NCBI GenBank assembly: GCA_028703645.1
Contig: JAQVML010000005.1
Location: forward strand, 1-14,515
DNA: 14,515 nucleotides
From: Eubacteriales bacterium
Lineage (GTDB): Bacteria; Bacillota; Clostridia; Christensenellales; CAG-138
Direction of reading: 5' to 3'
Shown: positions 14,264-14,515 of the stretch, in pieces
Numbering within the stretch: the stretch's first letter is position 1
How the letters are laid out: every line of letters begins with the position of its first letter
Position numbers and translations under genes: made by a program
The notes under the pieces: generated by a model
Told to the model about the DNA's origin: nothing
The model's input: the letters and a program-made list of their open reading frames with translations, nothing else
Databases searched by the model: none

Positions 14264-14515
14264 TTACTTGAGCGTAATGGCTGCTTCCAGTGCTGCCTGC
14301 GCATCGTCGAGCGCCTGCTGCGGGGTCTTGGTGCCGTTTGCCGCGGCTTCGAGCTCCGCGCCGAGGATATCCGCCATCTGACTGAACTGCGCAATCTGCG
14401 GTACCGGCACGACGTAGTTGAGCGAATCAAACACTGCCTGACGGTTGGCCGGCGGGGTCAGCTTTGCGTACTGGTCCATCGCGGACTGATACGTTGCACA
14501 GGGCAGTTCCCAACC
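14264..14515 (-). CDS. Sugar ABC transporter substrate-binding protein, CUT1, C-terminal end
   Basis: Only the last 83 residues are visible; the gene continues beyond the right edge. The fragment (SLNYVVPVPQIAQFSQMADILGAELEAA, then GTKTPQQALDDAQAALEAAI) shows the C-terminal helices of family 1 extracellular binding proteins, where a segment with G.KTPQQAL and a final helix close the protein. It stops 75 bases before the first CUT1 permease gene, the normal order for such an operon. The ligand domain, signal peptide and lipobox lie outside the window. Confidence 0.88.
   Translation of the reverse strand, partial: GWELPCATYQSAMDQYAKLTPPANRQAVFDSLNYVVPVPQIAQFSQMADILGAELEAAANGTKTPQQALDDAQAALEAAITLK

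Overview
The window looks like part of the carbohydrate-uptake genome of a moderately GC-rich Gram-positive bacterium, most likely a gut or anaerobic Clostridia lineage of the Bacillota. This is inferred from strong AGGAGG-like ribosome sites, lipoprotein-type sugar-binding proteins with Ala/Pro/Thr-rich linkers, LacI regulators beside sugar transporters, a TTG start, and a maltose-type (CUT1) transporter with no ATPase gene visible beside it. No rRNA, tRNA, CRISPR array, transposon or phage gene was seen. All genes but one lie on the minus strand.

Left block (1-4415, minus strand, read right to left): a 123-residue protein of the Anabaena sensory rhodopsin transducer (ASRT) family; a ribose/galactose-type (CUT2) lipoprotein solute-binding protein; a cytoplasmic 700-residue glycoside hydrolase-like protein with a GH20-type N-terminal domain; and the start of a CUT2 sugar ABC ATPase that runs off the left edge. 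Divergent from it (4632-6911, plus strand) is the most unusual gene: a 759-residue regulator with a LacI helix-turn-helix, a complete LacI-type sugar-binding domain, and then a second, complete family 1 'extracellular' solute-binding protein domain with no signal peptide. The 216-base gap between the ASRT gene and the regulator carries a good promoter in each direction and an operator-like inverted repeat.

A bidirectional terminator (6981-7032) separates this block from the right block (7073-14515, all minus strand). Read right to left, the right block holds the C-terminus of a CUT1 solute-binding protein, two CUT1 permeases whose genes overlap by 8 bases, a classical LacI repressor starting with TTG, a GH31 glycosidase, a GH13 oligo-1,6-glucosidase-like enzyme, and an L-rhamnose mutarotase family protein. 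The mutarotase has its own probable promoter, with a perfect palindrome over each promoter element.

Working model (inference): the right block imports an oligosaccharide by the CUT1 system and cuts alpha-linkages inside the cell with GH31 and GH13, under the LacI repressor. The left block imports a second sugar or glycoside by a CUT2 system, cleaves it with the unassigned hydrolase, and is governed by the LacI-solute-binding-protein fusion, perhaps with the ASRT protein as a small sugar-sensing accessory. Substrates cannot be read from the sequence.
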